From Verrucomicrobiaceae bacterium (lineage in GTDB: Bacteria > Verrucomicrobiota > Verrucomicrobiia > Verrucomicrobiales > Verrucomicrobiaceae), in contig JAIXYN010000019.1 of assembly GCA_027490195.1 (NCBI GenBank), forward strand, positions 1 to 51,654: DNA of 51,654 bases. Direction: 5' to 3'. A model generated the notes under the pieces. It saw only the letters and a program-made list of their open reading frames with translations. It ran no database searches and was not told where the DNA came from. A program made the position numbers and the translations under genes. Of the stretch, positions 51,399 through 51,654 are shown piece after piece (the stretch's first letter is position 1; every line of letters starts with the position of its first letter).

Positions 51399-51654
51399 GC
51401 TAGGCAAGAATGGCACTTAAATAAGAGGCAGTTTCGAACCTTTGCAGCCATTCTGTCTCAGCCTTCTTGAGCCCTGAAGGGGCTGTGGATTCAGCCCAGG
51501 GCAAGCGAGCCTCAGCGAGCTCCGCCCTGGGTTTCCGGCAACAAGATCGGGAAGCAAACCCAGCGCCCTCGTAACACACCAAGCTCACCAGCAGCGCCTG
51601 CATGGAACTCCGCCGCGCACCCGTTGCTCCCAGCTGCCCCAACCCGCCCTCGAA
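51399..51654. repeat. MITE family 1, copy d (left part, cut by window edge)
   Basis: The sequence from about 51414 matches 7154-7400 and runs to the end of the window. The left end GCTAGGCAAGAATGGCAC is altered from the usual ATGCC terminus. As copy a begins the window, the repeat brackets the whole 51 kb, but this may reflect only its abundance. Confidence 0.75.

Noticed and set aside
1..51654. The MITE family 1 copies at both window ends as boundaries of one composite transposon
   Set aside because: The repeat is common within the window, the copies are cut by the window edges, and no target duplication can be seen.

Overview
The window reads as an accessory, repeat-rich stretch of a chromosome from the Verrucomicrobiota, most likely a Verrucomicrobiaceae or Prosthecobacter-like bacterium. 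That assignment is inference from high coding GC, a leucine-rich-repeat Roc-COR-TIR protein, a PhoD-type phosphatase, an exported formylglycine-enzyme-like protein and a REP-associated (RAYT) transposase. No rRNA, tRNA or CRISPR array was seen. Little of the window looks like core genome; it is mostly defence, conflict and mobile-element genes set among short repeats.

Layout. 1-7450: exported proteins of unknown function, a low-GC minus-strand operon (1790-4428: a YD/RHS-like protein, another secreted protein and two tiny exported peptides), a truncated paralogue of a gene further right, and six or more copies of two MITE families. 7460-10956: a four-repeat secreted protein and a caspase-fold-like protein with a modular N-terminal leader. 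11710-16534: two TIR proteins (LRR-Roc-COR-TIR, then pentapeptide-repeat-TIR). 16693-25078: PhoD phosphatase, HTH protein, Fic protein, then a restriction-modification-like pair (putative PD-(D/E)XK nuclease and N6-adenine methylase). 25275-30743: remnant of a replicating mobile element with an HTH initiator, a DnaC-like loader, small coupled genes and ribbon-helix-helix-like regulators with clear operator palindromes. 31124-37068: a four-gene plus-strand operon (trypsin-like protease, small adaptor-like protein, unknown protein, 1106-residue HEXXH protein). 37075-39700: truncated Mrr nuclease, Xre-RES toxin-antitoxin pair, and a membrane protein broken by a stop codon.

39750-46230 is an integron: nine minus-strand gene cassettes, eight of them followed by a ~95 bp attC site and the last by a degenerate half-site, a candidate attI, and a divergent plus-strand IntI-type integrase. 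The integrase is frameshifted and its catalytic tyrosine codon is replaced by aspartate, so the array looks frozen. 46300-51654 holds a formylglycine-enzyme-like exported protein, a RAYT transposase flanked by inverted REPs, a LolA-like exported protein and more repeats.

The strongest candidates for undescribed biology are: the protease operon at 31124-37068; the shared leader on the caspase-like protein and its truncated paralogue; the regularly spaced palindromes inside the initiator gene at 26671-26864, which resemble a lambda-type internal origin; and the dispersed hairpin families with compensatory base changes. Functions are inferred from motifs read by eye; no database search was run.
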